A stretch of 64,000 nt of DNA, from assembly GCA_001464615.1 (NCBI GenBank), contig LNFI01000038.1, forward strand, positions 1-64,000. Direction: 5' to 3'. The notes below the pieces were generated by a model, which worked only from the letters and a program-made list of their open reading frames with translations, was not told the DNA's origin and made no database searches. This stretch comes from Sphingomonadales bacterium Ga0077557 (GTDB lineage Bacteria; Pseudomonadota; Alphaproteobacteria; Sphingomonadales; Sphingomonadaceae). A program made the translations under genes and the position numbers. Of the stretch, positions 20,124 to 33,832 are shown in pieces (position 1 is the stretch's first letter; the number at the start of each line of letters is the position of its first letter).

Positions 20124-20483
20124 ATGACCATTGGCTTTCACATCCCGCACGCAATGGCGCAGCGACCGCCCGGCGAGGACGACGAGGGCACCGGCCTCGG
20201 CGTCGCCACCCGCACGCGTACCCGCACCAAACAGCCGACACCCTATCGGGTGCTGATGCTCAATGACGATTATACGCCGATGGAATTCGTGGTGCTGTGC
20301 CTGCAGCGCTTCTTTCGGATGAGCATTGAGGAAGCAACCCGGGTGATGCTGCATGTCCACCAAAAGGGCGTCGGGGTCTGCGGGGTCTTCACTTATGAAG
20401 TGGCCGAAACCAAGGTCAGCCAAGTGATGGATTTCGCCCGGCAGAACCAGCACCCGCTGCAATGCACACTCGAAAAGGCCTGA
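20124..20483 (+). CDS. clpS: ATP-dependent Clp protease adaptor
   Basis: [56 protein letters not shown]. Confidence 0.95.
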   Translation: MTIGFHIPHAMAQRPPGEDDEGTGLGVATRTRTRTKQPTPYRVLMLNDDYTPMEFVVLCLQRFFRMSIEEATRVMLHVHQKGVGVCGVFTYEVAETKVSQVMDFARQNQHPLQCTLEKA

Positions 20484-20582
20484 ACACGCGAATCGGCTGG
20501 CGGCCCGGCAATATCGTTGATTGACAGGCGCGATTCAGTCGCACCCCTTGCGTGCCATCGCTGAGACGATAGAAGCTCGGCA

Positions 20583-21866
20583 ATGGACAGAATCCTTATT
20601 CGCGGCGGCAATCGCCTCTCCGGTCGGCTGCCTATTTCGGGCGCCAAGAACGCAGCCCTAACGCTGATGCCCTGCGCGCTGCTGACCGAAGAGCCGCTGA
20701 CGCTGCGCAACCTGCCGCGACTGGCCGATGTCGATGGGTTCGGCCACCTGCTCAACCAGCTTGGCGTCTCGACGATGGTCGAAGGGTCGCGCCCCGATGA
20801 ATTCGGTCGGGTGATGACGCTGAAGGCGGGGCGGCTGACCTCGACGGTCGCGCCTTATGATATCGTGCGCAAGATGCGCGCGTCGATCCTGGTGCTCGGG
20901 CCCCTGGTTGGGCGCGCGGGCGAGGCAACGGTGTCGTTGCCGGGCGGCTGCGCGATCGGCAATCGTCCGATCGATCTTCACTTGAAGGCGATGGAGGCCT
21001 TAGGCGCTGAAATCGAATTGGCTGCGGGCTATGTCAAAGCGATGGCACCGGGCGGACGACTACCGGGCGGCCGCGTGAGTTTCCCTATCGTGTCGGTCGG
21101 CGCGACCGAGAATGCGCTGATGGCCGCCGTGCTCGCCAAGGGGCCGTCAGTGATCGAAAACGCCGCGCGCGAGCCGGAGATTGTCGATCTATGCAACTGT
21201 CTGGTGGCGATGGGGGCATCGATCAGCGGCATCGGTACCGAAACGATCGAGATTGAGGGTCGCGACCGGCTGCACGGGGCGACTTACCGTGTGATGCCCG
21301 ATCGGATCGAGGCGGGCAGCTATGCCTGCGCAGCGGCGATTACCGGCGGTTCGCTCGATCTGGTTGGCGTTGCGGCGGCAGACATGCGCGCGACCACGGC
21401 GGCGCTGATCGACGCTGGGGTCACGATTGAAGAACATGCTGATTTCCTGCGCGTCACCGCAACCAATGGCTTGTCCCCGCTCACCTTGTCGACCGCGCCT
21501 TTTCCGGGCTTTGCAACCGATATGCAGGCGCAGTTCATGGCGATGCTGTGCATGGCCGATGGCGCCAGCGTGCTGACCGAAACGATTTTCGAAAATCGCT
21601 ATATGCATGTGCCCGAGCTGGCGCGGATGGGCGCCGATATTCAGGTGCGCGGTCGCACAGCGGTGGTGCGCGGCGTCGACAAGATGATCGGTGCGCCAGT
21701 GATGGCAACCGATCTGCGCGCGTCGATGAGCCTGATCCTGGCCGGTCTTGCTGCCGAGGGCGAGACGCAGGTGCAGCGCGTCTATCACCTTGATCGCGGT
21801 TATGAGCGGCTTGAGGAAAAGCTTTCCGCGGTTGGTGCCGATATCGAGCGGGTCAGCGACGGCTGA
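20583..21866 (+). CDS. murA: UDP-N-acetylglucosamine 1-carboxyvinyltransferase
   Basis: [34 protein letters not shown]; full-length 427 aa. Confidence 0.97.
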   Translation: MDRILIRGGNRLSGRLPISGAKNAALTLMPCALLTEEPLTLRNLPRLADVDGFGHLLNQLGVSTMVEGSRPDEFGRVMTLKAGRLTSTVAPYDIVRKMRASILVLGPLVGRAGEATVSLPGGCAIGNRPIDLHLKAMEALGAEIELAAGYVKAMAPGGRLPGGRVSFPIVSVGATENALMAAVLAKGPSVIENAAREPEIVDLCNCLVAMGASISGIGTETIEIEGRDRLHGATYRVMPDRIEAGSYACAAAITGGSLDLVGVAAADMRATTAALIDAGVTIEEHADFLRVTATNGLSPLTLSTAPFPGFATDMQAQFMAMLCMADGASVLTETIFENRYMHVPELARMGADIQVRGRTAVVRGVDKMIGAPVMATDLRASMSLILAGLAAEGETQVQRVYHLDRGYERLEEKLSAVGADIERVSDG

Positions 21867-21889
21867 CGACGCAGTCGCGCGGCGATCGC

Positions 21890-22240
21890 TTAACAGCGAT
21901 CCTGCGCCAGCGCATCGGCCAGCAGCGCACGCACGGCCCGCACCCCTGCCAGCGCTGGTGCAGCTTTACCCGAATCGGGACCCGCCACGGGCTCTGCCGC
22001 AAGCAAGCTTTGCACGCCGCGGATGGTATAGCCTTCGTGGTTTAGCAACATGTTGATCCGTCGCACCAACGCGACATCTTCGGGCCGATAATACCGCCTT
22101 TTGCCGGCGCGCTGGAGCGGCCGCAGCTGCGTAAATCGCGTTTCCCAATAGCGAAGAATATGCCGAGGCAGGCCAATTTCCTGCGACAATTCGCCGATTG
22201 TTCGAAATGCCCCGGCCGATTTTTCGAGTGGCATGGCCAC
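21890..22240 (-). CDS. MerR family transcriptional regulator
   Basis: FRTIGELSQEIGLPRHILRYWETRFTQLRPLQRAGKRRYYRPEDV. Confidence 0.92.
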   Translation of the reverse strand: MAMPLEKSAGAFRTIGELSQEIGLPRHILRYWETRFTQLRPLQRAGKRRYYRPEDVALVRRINMLLNHEGYTIRGVQSLLAAEPVAGPDSGKAAPALAGVRAVRALLADALAQDRC

Positions 22241-22248
22241 CTTGGCCG

Positions 22249-22548
22249 TCAGCTTGCCTCGACGATGCGTTCGCGCATCATCTGGCTGGCGCGGAAGGTC
22301 AACACCCGGCGCGGCGCGATTGGCACTTCAACACCGGTCTTTGGATTGCGGCCGACGCGCTCGCCCTTATTGCGCAGCACAAAGGTACCAAAGCCCGAAA
22401 TCTTTACATTTTCCCCAGCGGCGAGCGAATCGCTCATATGATCGAGAATCTGTTCGACCAATTTGGCCGAATCCATCCGAGACAAGCCAACATCGCGGTG
22501 CAATGCGTCTGCCAGATCAGCCCGAGTCAACGTACCTGCTTCAGCCAT
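22249..22548 (-). CDS. ihfA: integration host factor subunit alpha
   Basis: [33 protein letters not shown]...[41 protein letters not shown]. Confidence 0.95.
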   Translation of the reverse strand: MAEAGTLTRADLADALHRDVGLSRMDSAKLVEQILDHMSDSLAAGENVKISGFGTFVLRNKGERVGRNPKTGVEVPIAPRRVLTFRASQMMRERIVEAS

Positions 22549-22641
22549 ATCAAACTCTCCCCCCAAAATTTGGCTACCCTTGTCAGACACTAACACAAGC
22601 GACAAGCCGATCGGAAGAGATTTGTAACCAGTTTGTTACAA

Positions 22642-23601
22642 TCAATATCGGATCAGCGCCGCGCCCCAGGTAAATCCCCCGCCCATCGCCTCAAGCACCA
22701 AAAGCGCGCCGCGTTTGATCCGCCCGTCCCGAACCGCGACATCAAGCGCGAGCGGCACCGAAGCGGCCGATGTATTGGCGTGTTGGTCGACCGTCATGAT
22801 CACTTTTTCAGGCGGCAGCCCGAGTTTGCGCGCGGTCGCATCAAGAATACGGGCATTGGCTTGGTGCGGCACCACCCAATCAACATCCTGCGCGGAAAAT
22901 CCCGATGCGCTCAGCACTTCCTCCATCACCGTCGCCAGATTGACAACGGCGTGGCGAAAGACTTCACGTCCCTTCATCCGCACCTTGCCGACCGTGCCGG
23001 TGGTTGACGGCCCGCCATCGACATAGAGCAGCTGATTATGACGGCCATCGGCGTGAAGCCGGCTGTGCAGCACGCCCCGGTCACCCCCCGATTCGCCCTC
23101 CAGCACGATTGCCCCGGCGCCGTCGCCGAACAGCACGCAGGTCGTGCGATCCTCCCAATCAAGCAGTCGGCTGAAGGTTTCCGCGCCGATCACCAGCGCG
23201 CGCCGGGCCGCGCCGGTGCGAATCAGGCTGTCGGCAACATGCAGCGCGTAGAGAAACCCCGAACAGACCGCGGCCACATCAAACGCAACGCAATCATCAA
23301 TGCCCAGCATCGCCTGGACCTTGGTCGCCGAGGACGGAAACGTCTGATCAGGCGTCGCGGTTGCCAGCACGATCAGATCAATCTCGTCCGCTGTTCGGCC
23401 GGCGGCATCAAGCGCCGCGCGACAGGCATCGGCCGCAAGCGTCGCCGTCGTCTCGCCCTCACCCGCGATGTGGCGGAAACGGATCCCGGTGCGCTCAACA
23501 ATCCATTCGTCAGACGTATCGACGGTTTCAGCGAGTTCGGCATTGGAAACACGGCGCGCCGGCAGGGCGGAACCGGTGCCAGTGATCACTGAGCGAATCA
23601 T
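22642..23601 (-). CDS. fabH: beta-ketoacyl-ACP synthase III
   Basis: [17 protein letters not shown]..., [25 protein letters not shown]. Confidence 0.97.
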   Translation of the reverse strand: MIRSVITGTGSALPARRVSNAELAETVDTSDEWIVERTGIRFRHIAGEGETTATLAADACRAALDAAGRTADEIDLIVLATATPDQTFPSSATKVQAMLGIDDCVAFDVAAVCSGFLYALHVADSLIRTGAARRALVIGAETFSRLLDWEDRTTCVLFGDGAGAIVLEGESGGDRGVLHSRLHADGRHNQLLYVDGGPSTTGTVGKVRMKGREVFRHAVVNLATVMEEVLSASGFSAQDVDWVVPHQANARILDATARKLGLPPEKVIMTVDQHANTSAASVPLALDVAVRDGRIKRGALLVLEAMGGGFTWGAALIRY

Positions 23602-24629
23602 GCCGCCTGATCTTCAACATTGCGCAAATCATCACTGATTCGCCGGGTGAGATCGTCGCGCACCAGCTTGGCCGCCACTTCGATTGCATGCGAAACGCCG
23701 GTCGCATTGGCGCCGCCATGGCTTTTGACGACCAGACCGTTCAGCCCCAGAAACACGCCGCCATTATGGTTGTTTGGATCGAGATGATCGCGCAGCAACT
23801 GAGTCGCCGGGCGCGAAATCAAAAAGCCGACCTTGGACCGAAACGAGCTGCGAAACGCGCGCTTGAGCAGATCGGCGACGAATTTGGCCGTGCCCTCAGC
23901 GGTTTTTAGGGCGATATTGCCGGTGAAACCGTCACAGACGATCACGTCGACATTGCCGTGCGAAAGCTGGTTGCCTTCAACAAAGCCCGCAAAATGCAGC
24001 GGCAGATGCGTCGCCTTTTTCAGCATCGCGGCGGCATCGCGGATGCTGTCCGTGCCCTTCAAATCCTCAGTGCCAATGTTGAGCAGGGCGACGCGCGGGG
24101 CAGCCAGATCAAAGCTGGTGCGCGCATAGGCAGCACCCATAACCGCAAACTGCACCAGATTGCGGGCGTCGCATTCGGTGTTGGCGCCCAGATCGAGCAT
24201 GACGACATCATTCTCGCCAAGCGTCGGCATCAGCGCGGCGAGCGCCGGCCGGTCAATCCCGGGCAAGGTGCGCAGCGCGACCTTGGCCATCGCCATCAAC
24301 GCGCCGGTATTGCCAGCGGAAACGGCAACGCTGGCCCGGCCTTGCTTGACCAGATCAATCGCTACCCCCATCGACGTCGTCTTGGCCCGGCGCAGCGCCT
24401 GGCTGGGTTTTTCATTGGACGTCACGCTATCGGGCGCGTGGACGATCTCGACCGCGTCGGCGAGAATCGGATGGCTTTTCAGCGCATCGCGAATCGCCGC
24501 CTCATCGCCAACCAAAAGGAAGCGCAGCGTCTCAAACCGGTGCCGCGCATCAGCAACGCCGGCAACCATGACCGATAAGCCACCATCGCCACCCATCGCA
24601 TCGATAGCAATAAGCGCATCGGTTGGCAC
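23598..24629 (-). CDS. plsX: phosphate acyltransferase
   Basis: [18 protein letters not shown]...; 4-bp overlap with fabH. Confidence 0.97.
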   Translation of the reverse strand: MPTDALIAIDAMGGDGGLSVMVAGVADARHRFETLRFLLVGDEAAIRDALKSHPILADAVEIVHAPDSVTSNEKPSQALRRAKTTSMGVAIDLVKQGRASVAVSAGNTGALMAMAKVALRTLPGIDRPALAALMPTLGENDVVMLDLGANTECDARNLVQFAVMGAAYARTSFDLAAPRVALLNIGTEDLKGTDSIRDAAAMLKKATHLPLHFAGFVEGNQLSHGNVDVIVCDGFTGNIALKTAEGTAKFVADLLKRAFRSSFRSKVGFLISRPATQLLRDHLDPNNHNGGVFLGLNGLVVKSHGGANATGVSHAIEVAAKLVRDDLTRRISDDLRNVEDQAA

Positions 24630-24658
24630 GTGCTGGATACCCCCGGTCGGTGCTTTGA

Positions 24659-24838
24659 TCAGCCTTCGACCGACATGACTTCACGGCCGTTATAATGGCC
24701 GCAAGAAGAACACAGGGTGTGCGGGCGCTTCAATTCGCCGCAATTCGGGCATTCCTGATAGGCTTCGACAGCCAGCGAATCGTGGCTGCGGCGCATGCCG
24801 CGCTTTGACGGTGAAGTCTTTCTTTTGGGGACGGCCAT
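24659..24838 (-). CDS. rpmF: 50S ribosomal protein L32
   Basis: Read from sequence, not in ORF track: [59 protein letters not shown]. Confidence 0.97.
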   Translation of the reverse strand: MAVPKRKTSPSKRGMRRSHDSLAVEAYQECPNCGELKRPHTLCSSCGHYNGREVMSVEG

Positions 24839-25138
24839 TTCGGCACCTTAGCTATGAATTACGAACAAAGGCGATAAACCGGGCCACTGGAACACACAAC
24901 CAACAGCCAATCGGCCGCAGAAGCCACCAGCGGCCAGACGCATCGCGAAGAGTCGCGCTATAGCGGATTCGGCGCGCCTTGCAAGCGCAGCGACTCCATG
25001 GGCTGCCGCATGAGCCGCAAGTCCATCGCCACCGCATCGTTGGCGCCGTTGGCGTCGCTCACTTGCTCCCGCCGCCTTACCCTGCCAAGCCGATTCGCAG
25101 AAGCGATCGCCCATGATCGCCTGGCCGGGGGGAAATTC

Positions 25139-25579
25139 ATGTCATCTGCGCTGCCCATCACGCTGATTGCCGCTGGCGGGGCGGCGTTGATCAATTTCTG
25201 GCTATCGATGCGCACCGGCAATGCCCGCCGCGCGGCCAAGGTCAGCATCGGTGATGGTGGCGATCCCGCGCTGATCGGGCGGATGCGCGCCCAGGCGAAT
25301 TTTATCGAATATACCCCGATCGTCCTCATCCTGATCGGCGCGATCGAGCTGAGCCAGGGTAGCTCGACCTGGCTTTGGGCGGTTACCGGTATTTATCTGC
25401 TTGGCCGGGTTGGCCATGCGCTGGGCATGGATGGCATGCCGGTTGGCCGCTTTGCCGGGACGATCACGTCGCTGCTGACGATGCTGGGGCTGGGCATTTA
25501 TGCGCTGATCATCCCCTTCACCGCGCCCAACCCGCCGGTCACATTGGTGCCGGTGACCGTCCAGCAACCCGCCGGCTGA
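25139..25579 (+). CDS. MAPEG family membrane protein
   Basis: RRAAKVSIGDGGDPALIGRMRAQANFIEYTPIVLILIGAIEL. Confidence 0.88.
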   Translation: MSSALPITLIAAGGAALINFWLSMRTGNARRAAKVSIGDGGDPALIGRMRAQANFIEYTPIVLILIGAIELSQGSSTWLWAVTGIYLLGRVGHALGMDGMPVGRFAGTITSLLTMLGLGIYALIIPFTAPNPPVTLVPVTVQQPAG

Positions 25580-25596
25580 TCCGCGCCCGCTCGGGC

Positions 25597-26265
25597 TTAC
25601 CCCGCCATCGCCATATCGCTGACAAACGGGTTGTGGCGGCGTTCATGGGCAAAATTGCTCATCGGGCCGTGCCCGGGGACAAAGGCGGTGTCGTCGCCTA
25701 GGGGCCATAGCTTGGTGGTGATCGCGTCGAGCAGATCCTGGTGATTGCCCATTGGAAAATCGGTGCGGCCGATTGATCCCTGGAACAACACATCGCCAAC
25801 CAGCGCCAGCTTGGATGCCGGGTGATGGAAGACGACATGGCCGGGCGTGTGGCCGGGGCAATGATAGACATCAAGCACCAGGTCCCCCACGGTCACCTGA
25901 TCACCGTCGATCAGCCAACGATCCGGTTCGAACACTGCGCCGGCAATGCCGTAACTGCGCCCATCCTCATCTAGCCGCGCTATCCAGAAGCGATCCGCTT
26001 CATGCGGCCCCTCGATCGCTACGCCCAATTCCTTGGCCAGCGTTCCCGCTTCACCGCAATGATCGATATGGCCATGGGTCAGGATGATTTTTTCGATCGT
26101 TACCCCGTGCTGCGTCATCGCCGCCTTCAGCTTGGGCAGATCGCCGCCGGGATCGACAAAGGCCCCGCGCATCGTCTTGGTACACCACAGCAATGTGCAA
26201 TTCTGCTGGAGCGGGGTGACGGGCACGATCGCGGCGCGCAGGGGCGGGGTGGCTGCATTGGTCAT
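25597..26265 (-). CDS. MBL-fold metallohydrolase (glyoxalase II-like)
   Basis: THGHIDHCGEA; YHCPGHTPGHVVF; VGDVLFQGSIGRTDFP. Confidence 0.93.
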   Translation of the reverse strand: MTNAATPPLRAAIVPVTPLQQNCTLLWCTKTMRGAFVDPGGDLPKLKAAMTQHGVTIEKIILTHGHIDHCGEAGTLAKELGVAIEGPHEADRFWIARLDEDGRSYGIAGAVFEPDRWLIDGDQVTVGDLVLDVYHCPGHTPGHVVFHHPASKLALVGDVLFQGSIGRTDFPMGNHQDLLDAITTKLWPLGDDTAFVPGHGPMSNFAHERRHNPFVSDMAMAG

Positions 26266-26383
26266 CGCCCAGCAAATATGCCCCACGCGCGCGCCACACA
26301 AGCGCCAGCCGACCGCAGCGGGCTGGCCAATGTAACCATAGGCTTGCCCCGCCTTGCCGGGCGATGCATTTGGCAGGGAGCCG

Positions 26384-29411
<3,028 letters not shown>

Positions 29412-29548
29412 CCGGATTGGCTAGCGTTTGTTCCCAGCTTCTGTTCATCGCCCCCAAGATAATCTTGGGGTTGTTTGGATGGCGATCGCGCCGATCTGAA
29501 GGACATGCCGCGCGCGTTCCCTAGCGCCCGGCCCACAAGGATCAGGTT

Positions 29549-29695
29549 ATGGTGAAGTTTTTGAAATCATCGCTGCTCGCGCAGCTCGGCTCCGGCTTTG
29601 TGCTGGGCTTGGTCGGCATCATTGCGTTCCAGCCTGCGCAGGCGACGCGTACGCTGGCCAGCCAAGTCGCTTCAATCGCGCCATTGATTGGTTGA
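29549..29695 (+). CDS. small membrane protein, 48 aa
   Basis: Not in ORF track. AAGGA then ATG; MVKFLKSSLLAQLGSGFVLGLVGIIAFQPAQATRTLASQVASIAPLIG*. Confidence 0.55.
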   Translation: MVKFLKSSLLAQLGSGFVLGLVGIIAFQPAQATRTLASQVASIAPLIG

Positions 29696-29767
29696 GGTGA
29701 TGCATCGCGCCTGTAACCAGCCCGGCGCGGCGCCCGTATTCCTACCGGTACAACCAAGAGGAATATC

Positions 29768-30427
29768 ATGACTCGACTGATCGTTGCCACTGCCGGCCTT
29801 GCCGGTCTCGCCCTGCTCGCCTTTACCGGCGGCAGCGCCAATGCCGAGCGCGCCGTGCAAATCCCCGCCGCGCTGAAAGATGTGCCGCGCACCCCGGGAC
29901 TACAGACGGCGGTGTTCGCCGGCGGTTGTTTCTGGGGCATGGAAGCAGTGTTCGAAGGCGTAAAGGGCGTCCAGTCCGTGACGTCGGGCTATGCCGGCGG
30001 CACCGCCCAAACCGCACAATATGATATTGTCAGCACCGAGACGACTGGCCATGCTGAGGCCGTCCGGATCGTTTATGATCCTGCCAAGGTCAGCTATGCG
30101 ACGTTGCTGCGCGTCTATTTTTCGGTCGCGCACAACCCGACCGAGCTGAACCGCCAGGGCCCCGATAGCGGCCCAAGCTACCGGTCCGCGATCTTCCCGC
30201 AAAATGCCACGCAAAAGCAGGTAGCAGCAGCCTATATCGCGCAGCTGCAAAAGGCGCATGTCTTTGACCAGCCGATCGTGACGCGCGTTGAAACCGGCAA
30301 ATTCTTCCCGGCCGAATCCTATCACCAGGACTTTTTCCGGCTGAATCCCTATCACCCCTATATCGTGCGCTTCGACAAGCCGAAGGTCGCTGCGTTCAAA
30401 ACCGCTTTTGCGTCGATAGCCCGCTAA
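29768..30427 (+). CDS. msrA: peptide-methionine (S)-S-oxide reductase with signal peptide
   Basis: AVFAGGCFWGMEAVFEGVKGVQSVTSGYAGG...; N-terminal signal-like segment. Confidence 0.95.
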   Translation: MTRLIVATAGLAGLALLAFTGGSANAERAVQIPAALKDVPRTPGLQTAVFAGGCFWGMEAVFEGVKGVQSVTSGYAGGTAQTAQYDIVSTETTGHAEAVRIVYDPAKVSYATLLRVYFSVAHNPTELNRQGPDSGPSYRSAIFPQNATQKQVAAAYIAQLQKAHVFDQPIVTRVETGKFFPAESYHQDFFRLNPYHPYIVRFDKPKVAAFKTAFASIAR

Positions 30428-30434
30428 CCGATCG

Positions 30435-31097
30435 TCACGCCGCCAGGGCGAAGCGCAGCAACCGGTCTTCCACCGGCACAAGCGCTTCGGCCTGGCCGCC
30501 GATCGCGCGGCGGATTTCCGGGTGACCGGCATCGAGCCCGCCGGTCAGCGCCCCAAATGCCGGCAGGATGATCTTGGCCGGGCTGGCGACGAAGCAGCGC
30601 CGCGAGACATGACGACCGCGCACCTTGACCCTGAATTTGGGGTGGAAATGCCCCGACAGCTCCGGGCGCGGGTCCGCAGGATCGGCCTCATGCCGCAGCA
30701 CCAACCCGTCGATCACTGCTTCATCGGCAATGATACCGCCGCAGCGATCGGATAGGCCAGCATCGTGATTGCCGGTGATCCAGGTCCAGCGGGTCCGCGC
30801 GATCAACGCCTGCAGCATCGCCTGCGCGCGTTCGGGCAGCCGATCGCTGCCGTGCGAATCATGAAAGCTATCGCCCAGGCACCAGATTTCAGCGGGCTGC
30901 ACCGCGTCAACGATGGTGGTCAGATCCGCCAATGTGGCGATACTATCATAGGGCGGCAGCATCTGCCCGCCCGCGGCAAACCAGCTCGCCTTTTCGAAAT
31001 GCAGATCGGCAATTAGCAGCGCGCGGCGCGCCGGCCAGTAGAGCGCCCCCTGCGGCAGCGCGACCAGCGCATGATGAGCGAACGAAAAGGGAACCAT
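30435..31097 (-). CDS. pdeM: ligase-associated DNA damage response endonuclease PdeM
   Basis: LLIADLHFEKASWFAAGG...LGDSFHD...ITGNHDAGL...SGHFHPKFRV; calcineurin-like phosphoesterase. Confidence 0.9.
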   Translation of the reverse strand: MVPFSFAHHALVALPQGALYWPARRALLIADLHFEKASWFAAGGQMLPPYDSIATLADLTTIVDAVQPAEIWCLGDSFHDSHGSDRLPERAQAMLQALIARTRWTWITGNHDAGLSDRCGGIIADEAVIDGLVLRHEADPADPRPELSGHFHPKFRVKVRGRHVSRRCFVASPAKIILPAFGALTGGLDAGHPEIRRAIGGQAEALVPVEDRLLRFALAA

Positions 31098-31219
31098 GCC
31101 CCCGCTATGCCGCTATCCCGCCCGCCCGGCAATGGGTCTTGTTCGCGGGTGCAACAAACTAGTTGCGCCGAATCCCCACAGGCGTAAAGCGCGCCGTCCT
31201 GTCCTGAGCACCAACCTTT

Positions 31220-33139
31220 ATGTCTGCTACTGACACTGTGCCTGAAGGTCCAATGCCCCATCCCCGCTCCACGCTGGTGCTCGCCATCGGCGCGATTGGT
31301 GTTGTGTTCGGCGATATTGGCACCAGCCCGCTTTACGCCTTTCGCGAAGCGCTGGCGCAATCGGCGGGTAATGGCATCGATCCGGGCGAGATTTTGGGGG
31401 TGTTATCGCTTGCCATCTGGGCCCTGATTCTGGTCGTCACGCTGAAATATGTGCTGTTCCTGATGCGCGCCGACAATCAGGGCGAGGGCGGCGTGCTGGC
31501 GCTGACCGCGCTGGCGCGGCGATCGCTCGGCACGCGCGCCAAGGTTGCGTTGGCGCTCGGCGCGACCGGGGCGGCGCTGTTTTACGGCGATGCGATCATT
31601 ACACCGGCGCTGTCGGTGCTGTCAGCGGTTGAGGGGTTGAAGACGATTCCCGGCGGCGCGGCGCTGTTCGGTGAGCCGGAGATCATCGGGCTGACCATTT
31701 CGATCCTGATCGGCCTGTTCATCATCCAGGGGCGCGGCACGGCAAGCGTCGCACGGCTGTTCGGGCCGATCTGCATCCTGTGGTTTCTCGCGATCGGCGG
31801 CCTTGGGCTCTACCATATCCTCGACGCGCCTTCGATCCTGCGCGCCTTGTCGCCCAGCTATGGCATCAGCTTCTTGTTTAGCCACGGCGTCATCGGGCTG
31901 TTTGTGCTGGGCGCAGTGTTCCTGACGGTGACCGGCGTGGAGGCACTCACCGCCGATATGGGCCATTTCGGGCGGCTCCCGATCCAGCTCGGCTGGTTCG
32001 TGCTGGTGTTTCCGGCGTTGGTCTTCAATTATTTCGGCCAGGGGGCATTTGCGCTCGATGCGCTGGAAACAGCAGCAGCAACTGGCCAGCCTTTTGCCAA
32101 TCAGGACTGGTTCTTCCTGATGGCCCCGGGCGTGCTGCGCGTACCGCTGGTATTGTTGGCAACGCTGGCAACAATCATCGCCAGCCAGGCCGTGATTACC
32201 GGTGCCTATTCGCTCACCCAGCAGGCTATCCAGCTCGGCCTGTTGCCACGGCTGCGCATCCGCCAGACATCGGCCGATCATTCCGGGCAAATCTATCTGC
32301 CCGCCATCAACTGGCTGTTGCTGATCGGCGTGCTCGTCCTGGTGACCCAGTTCCGGACGTCATCATCAATGGCAGCGGCCTATGGCATCGCCGTGACCGG
32401 TACGATGGTCGTCACCACCTGCCTTGCCTATATCGTCGTGCGGCATCACTGGCATTGGGGGCGGCTGCCAGCGGTCGCGCTGATCGCCCCGTTTCTGTTG
32501 CTCGATCTGATCTTTTTCGGCGCCAATATCCTGCGCGTGATGGAGGGGGGCTGGGTGCCGCTGGTGGTGGCTGCCATAATCGGGTTGCTGATCGTCACCT
32601 GGCGGCGCGGCAAGCGCATCGTCGGCGCGTTCGAGGCACGACAAAGCATCCCGCTCGCCGATCTCGCCGCCGCGCTCGCCAAGCGCCCGCCCGAACGCGT
32701 TGAGGGCACAGCGGTGTTCCTCACCGCCAATCCCGCCAATACGCCGGGCGCGCTGCTGCACAATCTGAAACACAATAAGGTGCTGCACGCGCGCAACCTG
32801 ATCGTCAGCGTCCGCACCGCCGATCGCCCGACCATCGTGCCTGAGGAACGGGCAACGGTGGAACGAATCGATGACAGCTTCACCAGCGTGGTGCTGAAAT
32901 ATGGGTTTATGGAAACACCGGACGTGCCGCATGATCTGACGATGCAGCTGGCGATCACGCCGATGAAGACCAGCTATTTCATCGGTCGCAACACGTTGAA
33001 AGCATCAGCCGAAGAGGGCATGCCGCTTTGGCAGGACCGGATCTTCATGTTCCTGCAACGGAACGCCAGCGACCCGACCGATTTCCTGCGCATCCCCCCC
33101 GGCAAGGTGCTTGAGCTGGGCGAACAGGTGACGGTGTAA
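31220..33139 (+). CDS. kup: KUP/HAK/KT potassium transporter
   Basis: IGVVFGDIGTSPLYAFREAL...LYFGDAIITPALSVLSAVEGL-type motifs. Confidence 0.96.
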   Translation: MSATDTVPEGPMPHPRSTLVLAIGAIGVVFGDIGTSPLYAFREALAQSAGNGIDPGEILGVLSLAIWALILVVTLKYVLFLMRADNQGEGGVLALTALARRSLGTRAKVALALGATGAALFYGDAIITPALSVLSAVEGLKTIPGGAALFGEPEIIGLTISILIGLFIIQGRGTASVARLFGPICILWFLAIGGLGLYHILDAPSILRALSPSYGISFLFSHGVIGLFVLGAVFLTVTGVEALTADMGHFGRLPIQLGWFVLVFPALVFNYFGQGAFALDALETAAATGQPFANQDWFFLMAPGVLRVPLVLLATLATIIASQAVITGAYSLTQQAIQLGLLPRLRIRQTSADHSGQIYLPAINWLLLIGVLVLVTQFRTSSSMAAAYGIAVTGTMVVTTCLAYIVVRHHWHWGRLPAVALIAPFLLLDLIFFGANILRVMEGGWVPLVVAAIIGLLIVTWRRGKRIVGAFEARQSIPLADLAAALAKRPPERVEGTAVFLTANPANTPGALLHNLKHNKVLHARNLIVSVRTADRPTIVPEERATVERIDDSFTSVVLKYGFMETPDVPHDLTMQLAITPMKTSYFIGRNTLKASAEEGMPLWQDRIFMFLQRNASDPTDFLRIPPGKVLELGEQVTV

Positions 33140-33166
33140 CCCCGTGCTCTTTAGACCTGCCGCCAA

Positions 33167-33493
33167 TCAGGGTCGGAAAGGTTGCTTGGGCGTTTTGAGG
33201 TAATCGGCACGCACCGCGTCAGCGATCACGTCTTCAGGCAAACCAACATAGCGGGCATAGGTGCGGGCAAATCCCACGGCATAAATGCTGGCGGCTATCT
33301 CGCTATAATAGCCAAGCTCGATCGATTCGAGGTGGCGTTCGGCGATGCGCGTGTGGAGCGAAACGTCAGCGAGCGAGGCGCCCATCGCCTCACGCGCGCG
33401 GCGGAGCATTTTACCAGGCGCGTCGATGGTGGCGATGCCGAGATCGACATCGTTAAATGCAGCAAATGTGGGCTCGTTCAGATTGGCCAACAT
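33167..33493 (-). CDS. helix-turn-helix protein with RodZ N-terminal-like HTH
   Basis: LRRAREAMGASLADVSLHTRIAERHLESIELGYYSEIAASIYAVGFARTYARYVGLPED. Confidence 0.85.
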   Translation of the reverse strand: MLANLNEPTFAAFNDVDLGIATIDAPGKMLRRAREAMGASLADVSLHTRIAERHLESIELGYYSEIAASIYAVGFARTYARYVGLPEDVIADAVRADYLKTPKQPFRP

Positions 33494-33832
33494 TGATCAC
33501 CCCCCAAGGCAGCACCATTTTTGTGCAGTAGATCGCTCGGCCACCGCAAGCGGCAGATGACGCATATCGGCGAAAAGGGAGAATCGACACTGCTCAATTC
33601 GGGTATGCTATCACGTCGCGTGGCCGATTCACTGCACGCCTGAACCGTTCAGCGCAGCATGCGGCGGACGACGGTGGTGTCTCGATCAGCGAAATGGCGT
33701 TTCGCTGCCGCGCCCCGATGCAGCATCAACACCGCGATCACCCACTGAAAGCCGCGTGCCATCTAGCCACACTGGCTGTCGCTGGTCCGAAGCGGCAGGC
33801 TGGCGACAAGCGGTCGCCGCGCCTGCCCCCGC

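Noticed and set aside
33650-33766. Short minus-strand ORF MARGFQWVIAVLMLHRGAAAKRHFADRDTTVVRRMLR
   Set aside because: 37 aa, no clear SD or family; not supportable without conservation data.
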